Positions 19,193 to 26,898 of a stretch of DNA of 64,000 bases are shown piece after piece. A program made the position numbers and the translations under genes. Position 1 is the first letter of the stretch. Each line of letters begins with the position of its first letter. Below the pieces are notes generated by a model. It was not told the origin of the DNA and searched no databases. It saw nothing but the letters and a program-made list of their open reading frames with translations. Source of the DNA: Streptomyces capitiformicae. Lineage in GTDB: Bacteria > Actinomycetota > Actinomycetes > Streptomycetales > Streptomycetaceae. The stretch spans positions 2,417,767-2,481,766 of the forward strand of contig NZ_CP022161.1 of assembly GCF_002214185.1 (NCBI RefSeq), given 5' to 3'.

Positions 19193-19279
19193 AATTGGCA
19201 GATTCGTCTCGGCGTCGGGCTCTGAAACGAGCCGTATCGGGGTGCTTCGAGGCGTATCGCTGAGACTGAGCTGCCAATT
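19193..19279. other. Structured convergent intergenic element
   Basis: AATTGGCAG (19193-19201) pairs with CTGCCAATT (19271-19279). Inside, GTCTC (19206-19210) pairs with GAGAC (19262-19266), and GGCTC (19218-19222) pairs with GAGCC (19229-19233). The nested, branched fold between two convergent genes could be a bidirectional terminator or a small structured RNA. Confidence 0.55.
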
Positions 19280-19297
19280 ACCGAGCCTCTGTGGCCC

Positions 19298-20362
19298 TCA
19301 AGCGTCCAGCAGCGCCACGTCGAGCGCGGCCAACCGGTCCTCCTCGGCCACCGCGTCGATCGCCGCGATCCGCCCCTCCGCGACCGCGAACGACAGCACC
19401 CGCTCGACCCGCCCGTCCCGGACGACGACAAGCCCGGCCGCCCCGTTGACGAGCGCCCGCCGGACGAACCGCCCGAGGTGGGCGTACATCGCGGCCTGCG
19501 AGGCGACCGCCGTCGCGCCCCGGGTCACCCCGGCGGCGGACCGCGCCACCACGTCCGGCGCCAGTACGGCCACCAGCGCCTCGAAGTCCCCGTCCCGCGC
19601 GGCCCCGAGGAACGCCTCGACGACCTCCCACTGCCGCTCGACGTCGGCCTCGACCACCGGCGCACCGCCCCGCACCCGCCGCCGCGCACGGCTGGCGAGC
19701 TGCCGCGCGGCAGCAGGCGTACGGCCCACAAGGGGCGCGATGTCGTCGAACGGGACGCCGAAGAGGTCGTGCAGCACGAAGGCGAGCCGCTCGGCGGGCC
19801 CCAGGGTCTCCAGTACGACGAGGAGGGCGAGCCCGACGGAATCGGCCAGCAACGCCTCCTGCTCGGGGTCGACCCCGCTGACAGGACTGACGACGGGCTC
19901 GGGCATCCGCAGCCCGCCGTCACCCGAGCCCGCACCCGAACCATCCGGCCCGGCCAGCGGTTCCTCGGCACGCGACCGCCGGGACCGCAGCATGTCGAGG
20001 CAGACCCGCCCGACGACGGTGGTGAGCCAGCCGGCGAGGTTGTCGATGTCACTCGCGTCCGCCCGGCTCAGTTTCAGCCACACCTCCTGCACGGCGTCGT
20101 CCGCCTCCGCGAGCGACCCGAGCATGCGGTAGGCGACGGCCCGCAGACGGGGCCGGTGCGACTCGAACCGCCGAGCGAGAAATTCACTGTCGCTCACGTC
20201 GCTCGCCGTACCGCTCGCCGTACCGATCGCCGTACCGATCGCCGTACCGATCGCCGTACCGATCGCCGTGCCGCTCGCCGCGCCGCTCGCCGCGCCGCTC
20301 ATCCGGTCGCTCGTCCGGTCACTCATGGGTGGCCGCCCCTCGTCGTCATGCTCCGTCGTCAC
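19298..20362 (-). CDS. ECF41-type RNA polymerase sigma factor
   Basis: 354 residues. Sigma2 (RRFESHRPRLRAVAYRMLGSLAEADDAVQEVWL), sigma4 (LETLGPAERLAFVLHDLFGVPFDDIAPLVGRT) and a C-terminal SnoaL-like domain of about 110 residues, the ECF41/SigJ arrangement in which the SnoaL tail modulates activity in place of an anti-sigma factor. The first 55 residues are mostly a GTAI/GTAS repeat from a 12-bp minisatellite (20202-20297). The true start may be later. No carboxymuconolactone decarboxylase or oxidoreductase partner gene, usual for ECF41, is adjacent. Confidence 0.88.
   Translation of the reverse strand: MTTEHDDEGRPPMSDRTSDRMSGAASGAASGTAIGTAIGTAIGTAIGTASGTASDVSDSEFLARRFESHRPRLRAVAYRMLGSLAEADDAVQEVWLKLSRADASDIDNLAGWLTTVVGRVCLDMLRSRRSRAEEPLAGPDGSGAGSGDGGLRMPEPVVSPVSGVDPEQEALLADSVGLALLVVLETLGPAERLAFVLHDLFGVPFDDIAPLVGRTPAAARQLASRARRRVRGGAPVVEADVERQWEVVEAFLGAARDGDFEALVAVLAPDVVARSAAGVTRGATAVASQAAMYAHLGRFVRRALVNGAAGLVVVRDGRVERVLSFAVAEGRIAAIDAVAEEDRLAALDVALLDA
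20202..20297. repeat. 12-bp tandem repeat, eight copies
   Basis: Units of CTCGCCGTACCG or ATCGCCGTACCG code the GTAI/GTAS tract at the N-terminus of the ECF41 sigma factor. Confidence 0.92.
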
Positions 20363-20423
20363 TCTCTACGGACCTGACGGATCACACCGCACCGATGTGA
20401 CAGAGCGTGGAGCGCCCTTTCTC

Positions 20424-20852
20424 TCAACCCCAGTCGCGCCCCGACCGACCCCGCTTGGTGTCGGACTGCTGCTTCTTCTCCCGCAGCCGCCGCTCGTTGA
20501 TCCCCCTCGGGATGCGGGTCGGCCGGCGCGGCTTGGGCGGCGGGGCCGTGGCCTCGGCGAGAAGGGCGGCGAGACGTACGGCGGCGGTCTCCCGGTTTCG
20601 CCATTGCGAACGGTGCTCGGAGGCCCGCACACTGACGACCCCGTCGACGAGCCGCGAGGCGAGCCGCTCCAGCGCCCGCCGCTTCCACACCTCGGGAAGC
20701 GCCTCGGTGTTCGCCAGGTCGAACCGCAGCTCGACCTGCGAGTCACTGGTGTTGACGTGCTGCCCACCGGGACCGGAGGACCGGGAGAAACGCCACATGA
20801 GCTCGGCCTCGGGAAGCGAGACGGAGCCACGGATGACGTAGGGACCGGACAT
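20424..20852 (-). CDS. arfB: Alternative ribosome-rescue factor ArfB
   Basis: 142 residues from MSGPYVIRG. Catalytic GGQ (29-31) in the context SSGPGGQHVNTSDS, and a basic C-terminal tail (KPRRPTRIPRG, RRLREKKQQSDTKRGR) that inserts in the mRNA channel. It is a codon-independent peptidyl-tRNA hydrolase releasing stalled ribosomes. The frame extends upstream to 20888, but the Met at 20852 fits the family. Confidence 0.92.
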   Translation of the reverse strand: MSGPYVIRGSVSLPEAELMWRFSRSSGPGGQHVNTSDSQVELRFDLANTEALPEVWKRRALERLASRLVDGVVSVRASEHRSQWRNRETAAVRLAALLAEATAPPPKPRRPTRIPRGINERRLREKKQQSDTKRGRSGRDWG

Positions 20853-21060
20853 GCCCCCATGGTCGCGCGGCTGTCCGGTCCACGTCACGTGTTTTTCGCC
20901 CTGCTGGTGAAGACCCGGCTGCTAAAGACCCGGCTGGTAAAGAAAGTAAAAACCGCTGGAACCTCTGGCGCCCCTCCCGACGTTCATAGGGGTACAGGTA
21001 GCTTCGTCCCCGGCACGAAGCCCGTAAGGCACGTACGCAACGAGGGAAGGACTCCCAACC

Positions 21061-21636
21061 ATGGCTGTAAGCCTGTCCAAGGGTGGCAACGTCTCGCTCA
21101 CCAAGGAGGCTCCGGGCCTGACCGCCGTCACCGTGGGCCTCGGCTGGGACGTCCGCACCACCACCGGCACGGACTTCGACCTCGACGCCTCCGCGATCGC
21201 GGTCAACACGCAGGGCAAGGTCTACTCGGACGGCCACTTCGTCTTCTTCAACAACAAGCAGACCCCGGACCAGACCATCGTCCACACCGGTGACAACCGC
21301 ACGGGTGAGGGCGCGGGCGACGACGAGGCGATCAACGTCAACCTGGCGGGCCTCCCCGCCGACGTCGACAAGATCGTCTTCCCGGTCTCCATCTACGACG
21401 CCGAGAACCGCTCGCAGAACTTCGGCCAGGTCCGCAACGCCTACATCCGCATCATCAACCAGGCCGGCGGCGCCGAGATCGCCCGCTACGACCTCTCCGA
21501 GGACGCCGCCACCGAGACCGCCATGGTCTTCGGCGAGCTCTACCGCAACGGCGCCGAGTGGAAGTTCCGCGCGGTCGGCCAGGGCTACGCCTCCGGCCTC
21601 GTCGGCATCGCCCAGGACTTCGGCGTCAACGTCTGA
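21061..21636 (+). CDS. terD: TerD-family stress protein
   Basis: 191 residues, the normal TerD length. Two calcium-binding GWD/DLDASAI type segments ([20 protein letters not shown]) and the repeated [15 protein letters not shown] motif are intact. The family is linked to tellurite and general stress and, in Streptomyces, to differentiation. A strong terminator follows. No other ter genes adjoin. Confidence 0.93.
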   Translation: MAVSLSKGGNVSLTKEAPGLTAVTVGLGWDVRTTTGTDFDLDASAIAVNTQGKVYSDGHFVFFNNKQTPDQTIVHTGDNRTGEGAGDDEAINVNLAGLPADVDKIVFPVSIYDAENRSQNFGQVRNAYIRIINQAGGAEIARYDLSEDAATETAMVFGELYRNGAEWKFRAVGQGYASGLVGIAQDFGVNV

Positions 21637-21653
21637 CAGCCTCAGTTCCACTG

Positions 21654-21692
21654 AAGGCCCCGGCGCGGTACCCACCACCGCGCCGGGGCCTT
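21654..21692 (+). terminator. Terminator of terD
   Basis: A perfect 15-bp stem (21654-21668 with 21678-21692, 9-nt loop) beginning 17 bases after the terD stop. Confidence 0.92.
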
Positions 21693-21695
21693 CGT

Positions 21696-21821
21696 CCGTG
21701 GCTCGGCGTCCGTGGCTCGGCGCCCGTGGCTCGGCGCCCGTGGCTCGGCGCCCGTGGTTCAGCGCCCGTGGCTCAGCGCCCGTGGCTCAGCGCCCGTGGT
21801 TCAGCGCCCGTGGCTCAGCGC
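21696..21821. repeat. 14-bp tandem repeat, nine copies
   Basis: Units of CCGTGGCTCGGCGC with C/T and G/A variation, placed between the terD terminator and the stop of the beta-propeller gene (21815). The unit length is not a multiple of three, in contrast to the other minisatellites here. Confidence 0.9.
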
Positions 21822-23056
21822 AGGGTTCGGACGAACACGTCGCCGATCAGATTCGTGTCCTCGGGTACGTGGCCGGGGTAGTAGGAGTCGAACACGACCG
21901 TCGACTCGTCCGCGCTCAGCGCCGCCCGCCCCGCGGTGAGCGGTCCGCCGTCCGGTCCCGGTGACAGCAGCTCCTCCTGGCCGGTGCGCAGATCCCGCAG
22001 GATCAGCCCCAGCGACGTACGGTTCGCGTCCGCCGTGTTCAGGAGCAGCTTCGAGCCGTTCCACGACAGGTCCGACACCAGGGTGAGATCGGTGGGCGCG
22101 TGGCCGTCGTACCGCCGGAGCTCGCCCGTGCGCAGGTCGCGGACGAAGGCGTTCCAGGAGGTGTTGGGGTCCTCGCCGGGGACCAGGTTGGTGGCCAGCG
22201 AGTTGAAGCCGACCTTGGAGCCGTCGGCGCTCAGCACCGGACCGACCGCCGCCGTGTCGGCCGGCGCGCCGTCATGGGTGGCGTCGGCGTGTACGGTCCG
22301 CCCGCTCACCCGGTCGTACACCAGGATGTCGCCCTGGTCGCCGGTGGCCGGCCCGGAGTAGCCCTCCAGATAGGCGACCTTGCGGCCGTTGGCGCTCATT
22401 GAGATCTGCGTGCACCGGTGGAAGTTCTTCGAGCCGTCCGAGGGCCGGCTGACCCGCCGGACCCGCTGCGTCCAGCGGTCCAGCAGCATGACCCGGCAGG
22501 CGAACGCGCCGTTCGGGTCGACGGTGGGCCGGGCGACGAAGGCCACGTACCGTCCGTTCGCGCTGATCGGGGCGGTGCCGTACGAGACCTGGTAGCCCTC
22601 GTCCATCGCGGGGGCCAGGCGCTCGACGCTCCCGGTGTGCAGGTCCATGACATGCTTGGAGCTCTTCTGGGTCGTCGCCGAGAACGAGGTGAAGGTCAGG
22701 TACCGCCCCGACTCGGACAGCTGGGGCGTCGACGTCGTCTCCCCCGGCACCACCACGCGCTGCAGCGGCGCGCCGGGCGCCGTCCGGTAGAAGACGCTGT
22801 CGCGCACCTCCGTACCGGGTACGAGGTTGGTCGCCGACGAAATGAAGGCCACGACGCGCCCGTCCGCGCTGACCACCGGTTCCCCCGAGTGCCCGTTACC
22901 ACCGGTGCCGTCGGGAGCCACGCTGATCCGCTCGGTGCGCGGAGCCTGTACAGGTGGCGTTCGGCCGCCACTCGCCGCCTCCGCGGGCCCGGCGAGACAG
23001 GTCACGAGGGCCACCAGAACGGCGGCGTTCACGGAGATACGTAAGGAAGGTCTCAT
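21815..23056 (-). CDS. Secreted TolB-like beta-propeller protein
   Basis: 413 residues. A Sec signal peptide (basic start MRPSLR, hydrophobic core, cleavage near AEAASG) then repeated PD40 units: EPVVSADGRVVAFISSATNLVPG, PQLSESGRYLTFTSF, PISANGRYVAFVARP, GPVLSADGSKVGFNSLATNLVPG. No enzyme domain. It is an extracellular WD40-like propeller, probably a binding scaffold. It ends inside the 14-bp minisatellite. Confidence 0.82.
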   Translation of the reverse strand: MRPSLRISVNAAVLVALVTCLAGPAEAASGGRTPPVQAPRTERISVAPDGTGGNGHSGEPVVSADGRVVAFISSATNLVPGTEVRDSVFYRTAPGAPLQRVVVPGETTSTPQLSESGRYLTFTSFSATTQKSSKHVMDLHTGSVERLAPAMDEGYQVSYGTAPISANGRYVAFVARPTVDPNGAFACRVMLLDRWTQRVRRVSRPSDGSKNFHRCTQISMSANGRKVAYLEGYSGPATGDQGDILVYDRVSGRTVHADATHDGAPADTAAVGPVLSADGSKVGFNSLATNLVPGEDPNTSWNAFVRDLRTGELRRYDGHAPTDLTLVSDLSWNGSKLLLNTADANRTSLGLILRDLRTGQEELLSPGPDGGPLTAGRAALSADESTVVFDSYYPGHVPEDTNLIGDVFVRTLR

Positions 23057-23145
23057 CTGTGGTTCCCCCTTCGGGATGCCCGCGATGTAAGCGCGTCACC
23101 GGCAAGGGGTCAATGCATGCGCACGCGGTGGATAGCGTGCGGGGC

Positions 23146-23682
23146 ATGTTGTTACTCGAACGTCTCCGCGCCGCGTCCGAGGACAGAACCGTCCCCGGTA
23201 CCGTCACCGATCCGCTCCTGGCCGAAATCACCGCCCTGTACGCCTCCAACCGCGCCTTCTTCTCCCTCAGCGGTGACTTCCCGGACGCGGACGACATCCG
23301 TTCCGAGCAGGTGGGGGCGGCGCTGGCGGTGGAGTTGGCGAACCCGGATGTGGAGGTGGTGCTGGGGCGGGGGCGCGGTGACGGGCGGCTCGTCGGGGTG
23401 GCGATCACGCTTGCCCGGCATCCCGATCCGGCCGATCCGGACCCGTGGATCGGGCTGCTGGTCGTGGCTGCGGGTGTGCAACGGCGGGGGCACGGGCGGG
23501 AGTTGGTCTCACGCGTCGAGGAGCGGTTCCGGCAGGCCGGCCGTACCGCCGTACGGCTCGCCGTCCTCGACAACAACCCAAGCGGCCTCGCCTTCTGGAC
23601 GTCCCTCGGCTACGAGGTCATCGCCCGCCGCCCGGATCGGCAACTGGGCCGCCCGTGCTCCGTGTTGCGCAAAACCCTGTGA
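23146..23682 (+). CDS. GNAT-family N-acetyltransferase
   Basis: 178 residues from MLLLERLRAASEDR at 23146. The acetyl-CoA loop VVAAGVQRRGHGRELVSRVEERF and the LDNNPSGLAFWTSLGYEV end are typical GNAT motifs. It transfers an acetyl group to an unknown small molecule or protein. Divergent from the propeller gene. Confidence 0.85.
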   Translation: MLLLERLRAASEDRTVPGTVTDPLLAEITALYASNRAFFSLSGDFPDADDIRSEQVGAALAVELANPDVEVVLGRGRGDGRLVGVAITLARHPDPADPDPWIGLLVVAAGVQRRGHGRELVSRVEERFRQAGRTAVRLAVLDNNPSGLAFWTSLGYEVIARRPDRQLGRPCSVLRKTL

Positions 23683-23694
23683 GGAGACACGGCT

Positions 23695-25203
23695 TCAGGC
23701 CTTCGGCGGCTTCCCGTCCCCGTACAGCCACTCCTTCCAGACAAGGGCCAGGTCCACGTCGGAGGTCGCGCCGGAGCCCGCGTCCGCCCTCGTCTTCCTC
23801 TTCCTCGCGAACTTCTCGGCGTACGCGGTGAAGTCGGCCGTGTTCGCGTTGCCGTGGCGGTGGGTGGTGGCCCAGTTCTGGAGGAGGTCGAAGAAGGGGG
23901 CGTCGCCGATCGCCTGGCGGATCTTGTGGAGGACCATGGCGCCCCGCTCGTAGACCGGGGGGTCGGAGATGCGGTCGGCGCTCGGCGGGTTCGCGGGCGG
24001 GAAGGCCCAGACGGCCTCGCCCGAGGCGGCGTCCGGGTGGTGGCGGCCCTCGTAGACCGCGTCGAAGATCTCCTGGGCCGTGTCGCCGCCGTGATCCTCC
24101 TGCCACAGCCACTCGGCGTACGTGGCGAAGCCCTCGTTGAGCCACATGTCCCGCCAGGTCTTCGGGGTGACGGAGTTGCCGTACCACTGGTGGACCAGCT
24201 CGTGGACGAGGAGCCTGAGGTCGGGGGCGCCGGGGAAGAAGGGGCGGTTCTGGGTCTCCAGGGCGTACCCGGCGGCACCCGGGCTGTCGACGATCGCGCC
24301 GGTGGAGGAGAAGGGGTACGGACCGAATCTGTCCTCCGCCCACTTCATGACCTGGGGGATCCGGTCGAGCACCGCCCGGCTGTCCTTGGCCTGGGCCGGG
24401 TCCACGGCGACGTACACCGGCAGTTGCCCCGCCACGGTGCGGCGGATCTCGTACGTGCCGATCGCGACTGTCGCCACATAGCTCGCCATGGGGTCGGTGG
24501 AACGCCAGGCGTAGGTGGTACGGCCGTCCTTCACCGACTCGTCCCTCAACTCCCCGTTGGACACGGCGTGCAGGCCCTTGGGGACGGTGACCGTGATGTC
24601 GTACGTCGCCTTGTCGGAGGGGTGGTGGTTGCCGGGGAACCAGGTCATCGAGCCGGTCGGTTCGCCGAGTGCGAGCGCGCCGTCCGTCGTCGGCAGCCAG
24701 CCCTCCTGGGAGCCGTCCGGGTCGGTGATGATCCGAGGGCTGCCCGAGTATCGGACGGTCGCGCGGAACGTCTTCCCTTTGCCCAGCCCGGCCCTCGGGC
24801 GGACGGTCAACTCCTGCCCCGCCCGCTTCCAGCGCGCCGCCTCGCCCTCGACGGTGACCGACTCGACGTCCAGCCCCTTCAGGTCGAGGTTGAACGCGCT
24901 GAGGTTCTGCGTGGCTCGGGCGGTGATGACCGCCGTGCCCGTGAGGTGGTGGGCGGGGTCGGAGTTCCGCTCCAGGTCGACGTCGAGGGTGAGGGCGTAG
25001 TGGGTGACGTCGTAGCCGCCGTTGCCCGTCTGCGGGAAGTACGGGTCCCGCAGGCCTGCGGCGCCGGGGGTGCCGGTGCCTCTCGGGCTCCGTGCGCCGT
25101 CGTCGGTGCACGCCGAGACGGTCAGGGCCAGGGCCAGGGCCAGGGCCAGGGCCAGGCTGAGGGCGACTACGGCGGTGGAGCGAGGCCGCACGGATCGGGA
25201 CAC
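23695..25203 (-). CDS. M1-family zinc metallopeptidase, lipoprotein
   Basis: About 502 residues from a GTG at 25203; an ATG at 25251 is the alternative. Lipobox VSAC (Cys32) follows an Ala-Leu run coded by a GCCCTG tandem repeat (25123-25158). Zinc motif HELVHQWYG with the downstream glutamate in LNEGFATYAEW, plus the N-terminal M1 beta-domain (YDVTHYALTLDVD). A surface-anchored aminopeptidase-like enzyme. The C-terminal ERAP-type domain is lacking, as in the short bacterial M1 group. Confidence 0.9.
   Translation of the reverse strand: MSRSVRPRSTAVVALSLALALALALALTVSACTDDGARSPRGTGTPGAAGLRDPYFPQTGNGGYDVTHYALTLDVDLERNSDPAHHLTGTAVITARATQNLSAFNLDLKGLDVESVTVEGEAARWKRAGQELTVRPRAGLGKGKTFRATVRYSGSPRIITDPDGSQEGWLPTTDGALALGEPTGSMTWFPGNHHPSDKATYDITVTVPKGLHAVSNGELRDESVKDGRTTYAWRSTDPMASYVATVAIGTYEIRRTVAGQLPVYVAVDPAQAKDSRAVLDRIPQVMKWAEDRFGPYPFSSTGAIVDSPGAAGYALETQNRPFFPGAPDLRLLVHELVHQWYGNSVTPKTWRDMWLNEGFATYAEWLWQEDHGGDTAQEIFDAVYEGRHHPDAASGEAVWAFPPANPPSADRISDPPVYERGAMVLHKIRQAIGDAPFFDLLQNWATTHRHGNANTADFTAYAEKFARKRKTRADAGSGATSDVDLALVWKEWLYGDGKPPKA
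25123..25158. repeat. 6-bp tandem repeat in the peptidase signal peptide
   Basis: Five perfect CAGGGC units and one variant; on the coding strand GCCCTG repeated, giving alternating Ala-Leu in the hydrophobic core of the lipoprotein signal. Slippage would lengthen the signal in frame by two residues per unit. Confidence 0.9.
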
Positions 25204-25240
25204 GCGGGGGATCCTATGGGGACATGACACCATCACGTAC

Positions 25241-25741
25241 GTGCTCGACATCGGCTACGCCCTCTCCAACCGCTTCCCTGATCCCCCGCAGACGGACTAC
25301 CGCCGGGCGGATGTGTACGCGTTGCGGCACGACCTGTTCTGCGGTGACGTGTATCTCGCCGACACCAAGGCGGACCGGGAGTTGTCCACAGCCTGGGGAT
25401 GGGTGCCGGTGCTGGACTTCGCGTGGGCGCTGTGCGACATCGTGGAGCGGCTGGACCGGGATCCCGCGGGCTCGCGTGCCGCTCGGCCGCAGCGGGCGGA
25501 GCTGGACTTCACCGAGTCGACCGATCGCATGCTCTTCGAGCGGCGTTTCGGGTGGGTGGATGTCGAGGCGGACTGGATGCCGGCGGAGGAGCCGCCGCTG
25601 ACCTTCTCCCACGCGGAGTTGCGACGCGAGGCCCGGGACTTCTTGCATGACCTGATCGCCGACCTGTGCGATCTGCATGACGACCTCGGGGAGAACCCCG
25701 CGATCTGGACCCTCCAGGCCCGCTTTCCCCGGCTGCCCTAG
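25241..25741 (+). CDS. Uncharacterised protein
   Basis: About 166 residues, acidic and rich in Trp and Asp. No recognised domain. Start is uncertain: GTG at 25241 is in frame, but the nearest GGGGA lies 18 bases upstream. An ATG at 25224 with good spacing is in another frame, so the extreme 5' end may carry an indel. Codon use is typical of the organism. Conserved-looking stretches are RELSTAWGWVPVLDFAWALCD and ARDFLHDLIADLCDLHDDLG. Divergent from the M1 peptidase. Confidence 0.65.
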   Translation: MLDIGYALSNRFPDPPQTDYRRADVYALRHDLFCGDVYLADTKADRELSTAWGWVPVLDFAWALCDIVERLDRDPAGSRAARPQRAELDFTESTDRMLFERRFGWVDVEADWMPAEEPPLTFSHAELRREARDFLHDLIADLCDLHDDLGENPAIWTLQARFPRLP

Positions 25742-25756
25742 GGTTCCTCGCCCCCG

Positions 25757-26052
25757 CCGCCCCTACCCGTCCCTCCCCCATCCAGGGGCTGCGCCCCTTC
25801 GACCCCCATGTGCGGGCGGGTGGGGGCTTGGCGCGCCCACGCGGCGGAGCCGCGGATGTCACAGCCCCGCGCCCCTGAAGGGGCGCGGGGAACTGCGCGA
25901 GCAACCCAGTACAACCCGCACCCGCCATACGACCCGCACCCCCGAGCTCTCAGGCGAAGCGGGGTCGAAGGGGCAGCCGCCCCTGGATGGGGGCACCTCC
26001 CGCTCGAGCGAAGCCGAGAGTGGGGGAGGGACGGGTAGGGGCGGCGGGGGCG
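25757..26052. repeat. Dispersed repeat, longest copy, with large inverted arms
   Basis: An outer inverted repeat pairs the TACCCGTCCCTCCCCCATCC block near 25765-25784 with its complement split across 25984-26040. Inside is the CAGCCCCGCGCCCCTGAAGG hairpin near 25862-25893. It fills the gap between two convergent genes. Confidence 0.85.
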
Positions 26053-26079
26053 AAAAACATCCCCCTGGCCCGGCGCCCG

Positions 26080-26748
26080 TCACCCCTCCACCCGAATCCC
26101 CATCTCGCCCGCCAACACCGGCGCCAGATCCATCAGTTGAGCCGCGCTGATCACCGCCCCCGACAACCGGTCCACCCCCCGCGCGATCTCCACCGACACG
26201 GCCCCACGCAGGTCGACGTCCGCCAAAGTCACCCCACTCAGATCCGCCCCCTTCAACGCACACCCCACAAACTCCACCCGCTCCAACCTCGCACCCCCGA
26301 AGTCCGGCTCAACAAGAACGCATTCCTCGAAGACAACGTCCTTGAGCCGGGCCTCGCGAAGATTGAGGTAGTCGATCTTGCCGCCGCGAACGAGCACCCG
26401 CTCCAGCACGGCCCCGTGCAGCTGAACACCACCAAGCCGCGCATCGACGAGCTCCACGTCCCGGAGGGTCGCCTCGGCGAGGTCCGTGCCGACGCCCCGT
26501 ATGCCGGTGAGGACGGAATCGAGCAGCCGGGCACGGTGCAGCCGGGTCTCGTCCAGCGCACACCCCACCAGCGCGCAGTCCATAAACCGCGCACCCCCAC
26601 CGTCCTGCCCGCCGAAGTCCGCCTCCCGGAACTCCAACCCGTCGTAGTCCCCGTCCGGCTCCAGACCCCCGTCGCCGTACGCCTCCAGCACCGGCAACCG
26701 CACCTCCGGCCGCCGCGCCCCCTTCACCACCGACCTCGCCCTCACCAT
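26080..26748 (-). CDS. Pentapeptide-repeat protein
   Basis: 222 residues from MVRARSVVKG at 26748; the open frame runs much further upstream but only opposite the next gene. From about residue 50 to 190 it has A(D/N)LXX-type pentapeptides (FREADFGG, ARLLDSVL, ATLRDVELVDARLGGVQLHGAVLERV), which fold into a right-handed quadrilateral helix. The family includes DNA-gyrase-protecting mimics, but function here is unknown. Confidence 0.85.
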   Translation of the reverse strand: MVRARSVVKGARRPEVRLPVLEAYGDGGLEPDGDYDGLEFREADFGGQDGGGARFMDCALVGCALDETRLHRARLLDSVLTGIRGVGTDLAEATLRDVELVDARLGGVQLHGAVLERVLVRGGKIDYLNLREARLKDVVFEECVLVEPDFGGARLERVEFVGCALKGADLSGVTLADVDLRGAVSVEIARGVDRLSGAVISAAQLMDLAPVLAGEMGIRVEG

Positions 26749-26898
26749 GCCCCCATCCTGCACCCCACCACTGACAACCCAGCTGACCTGCGCAAACTCC
26801 CCCGCAGCCGCCCCCATGTCACATTCCGGCGCCCGGAATCGGTCGTATGCAGAGACCGGCAGACAGACAGCCGACACCGGCCCGAGGGAGCCCCAGCC

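Noticed and set aside
25987..26898. Plus-strand upstream extension of the FAD oxidoreductase
   Set aside because: It is antisense to the pentapeptide gene and includes the dispersed repeat; a good ribosome-binding site precedes 26899.
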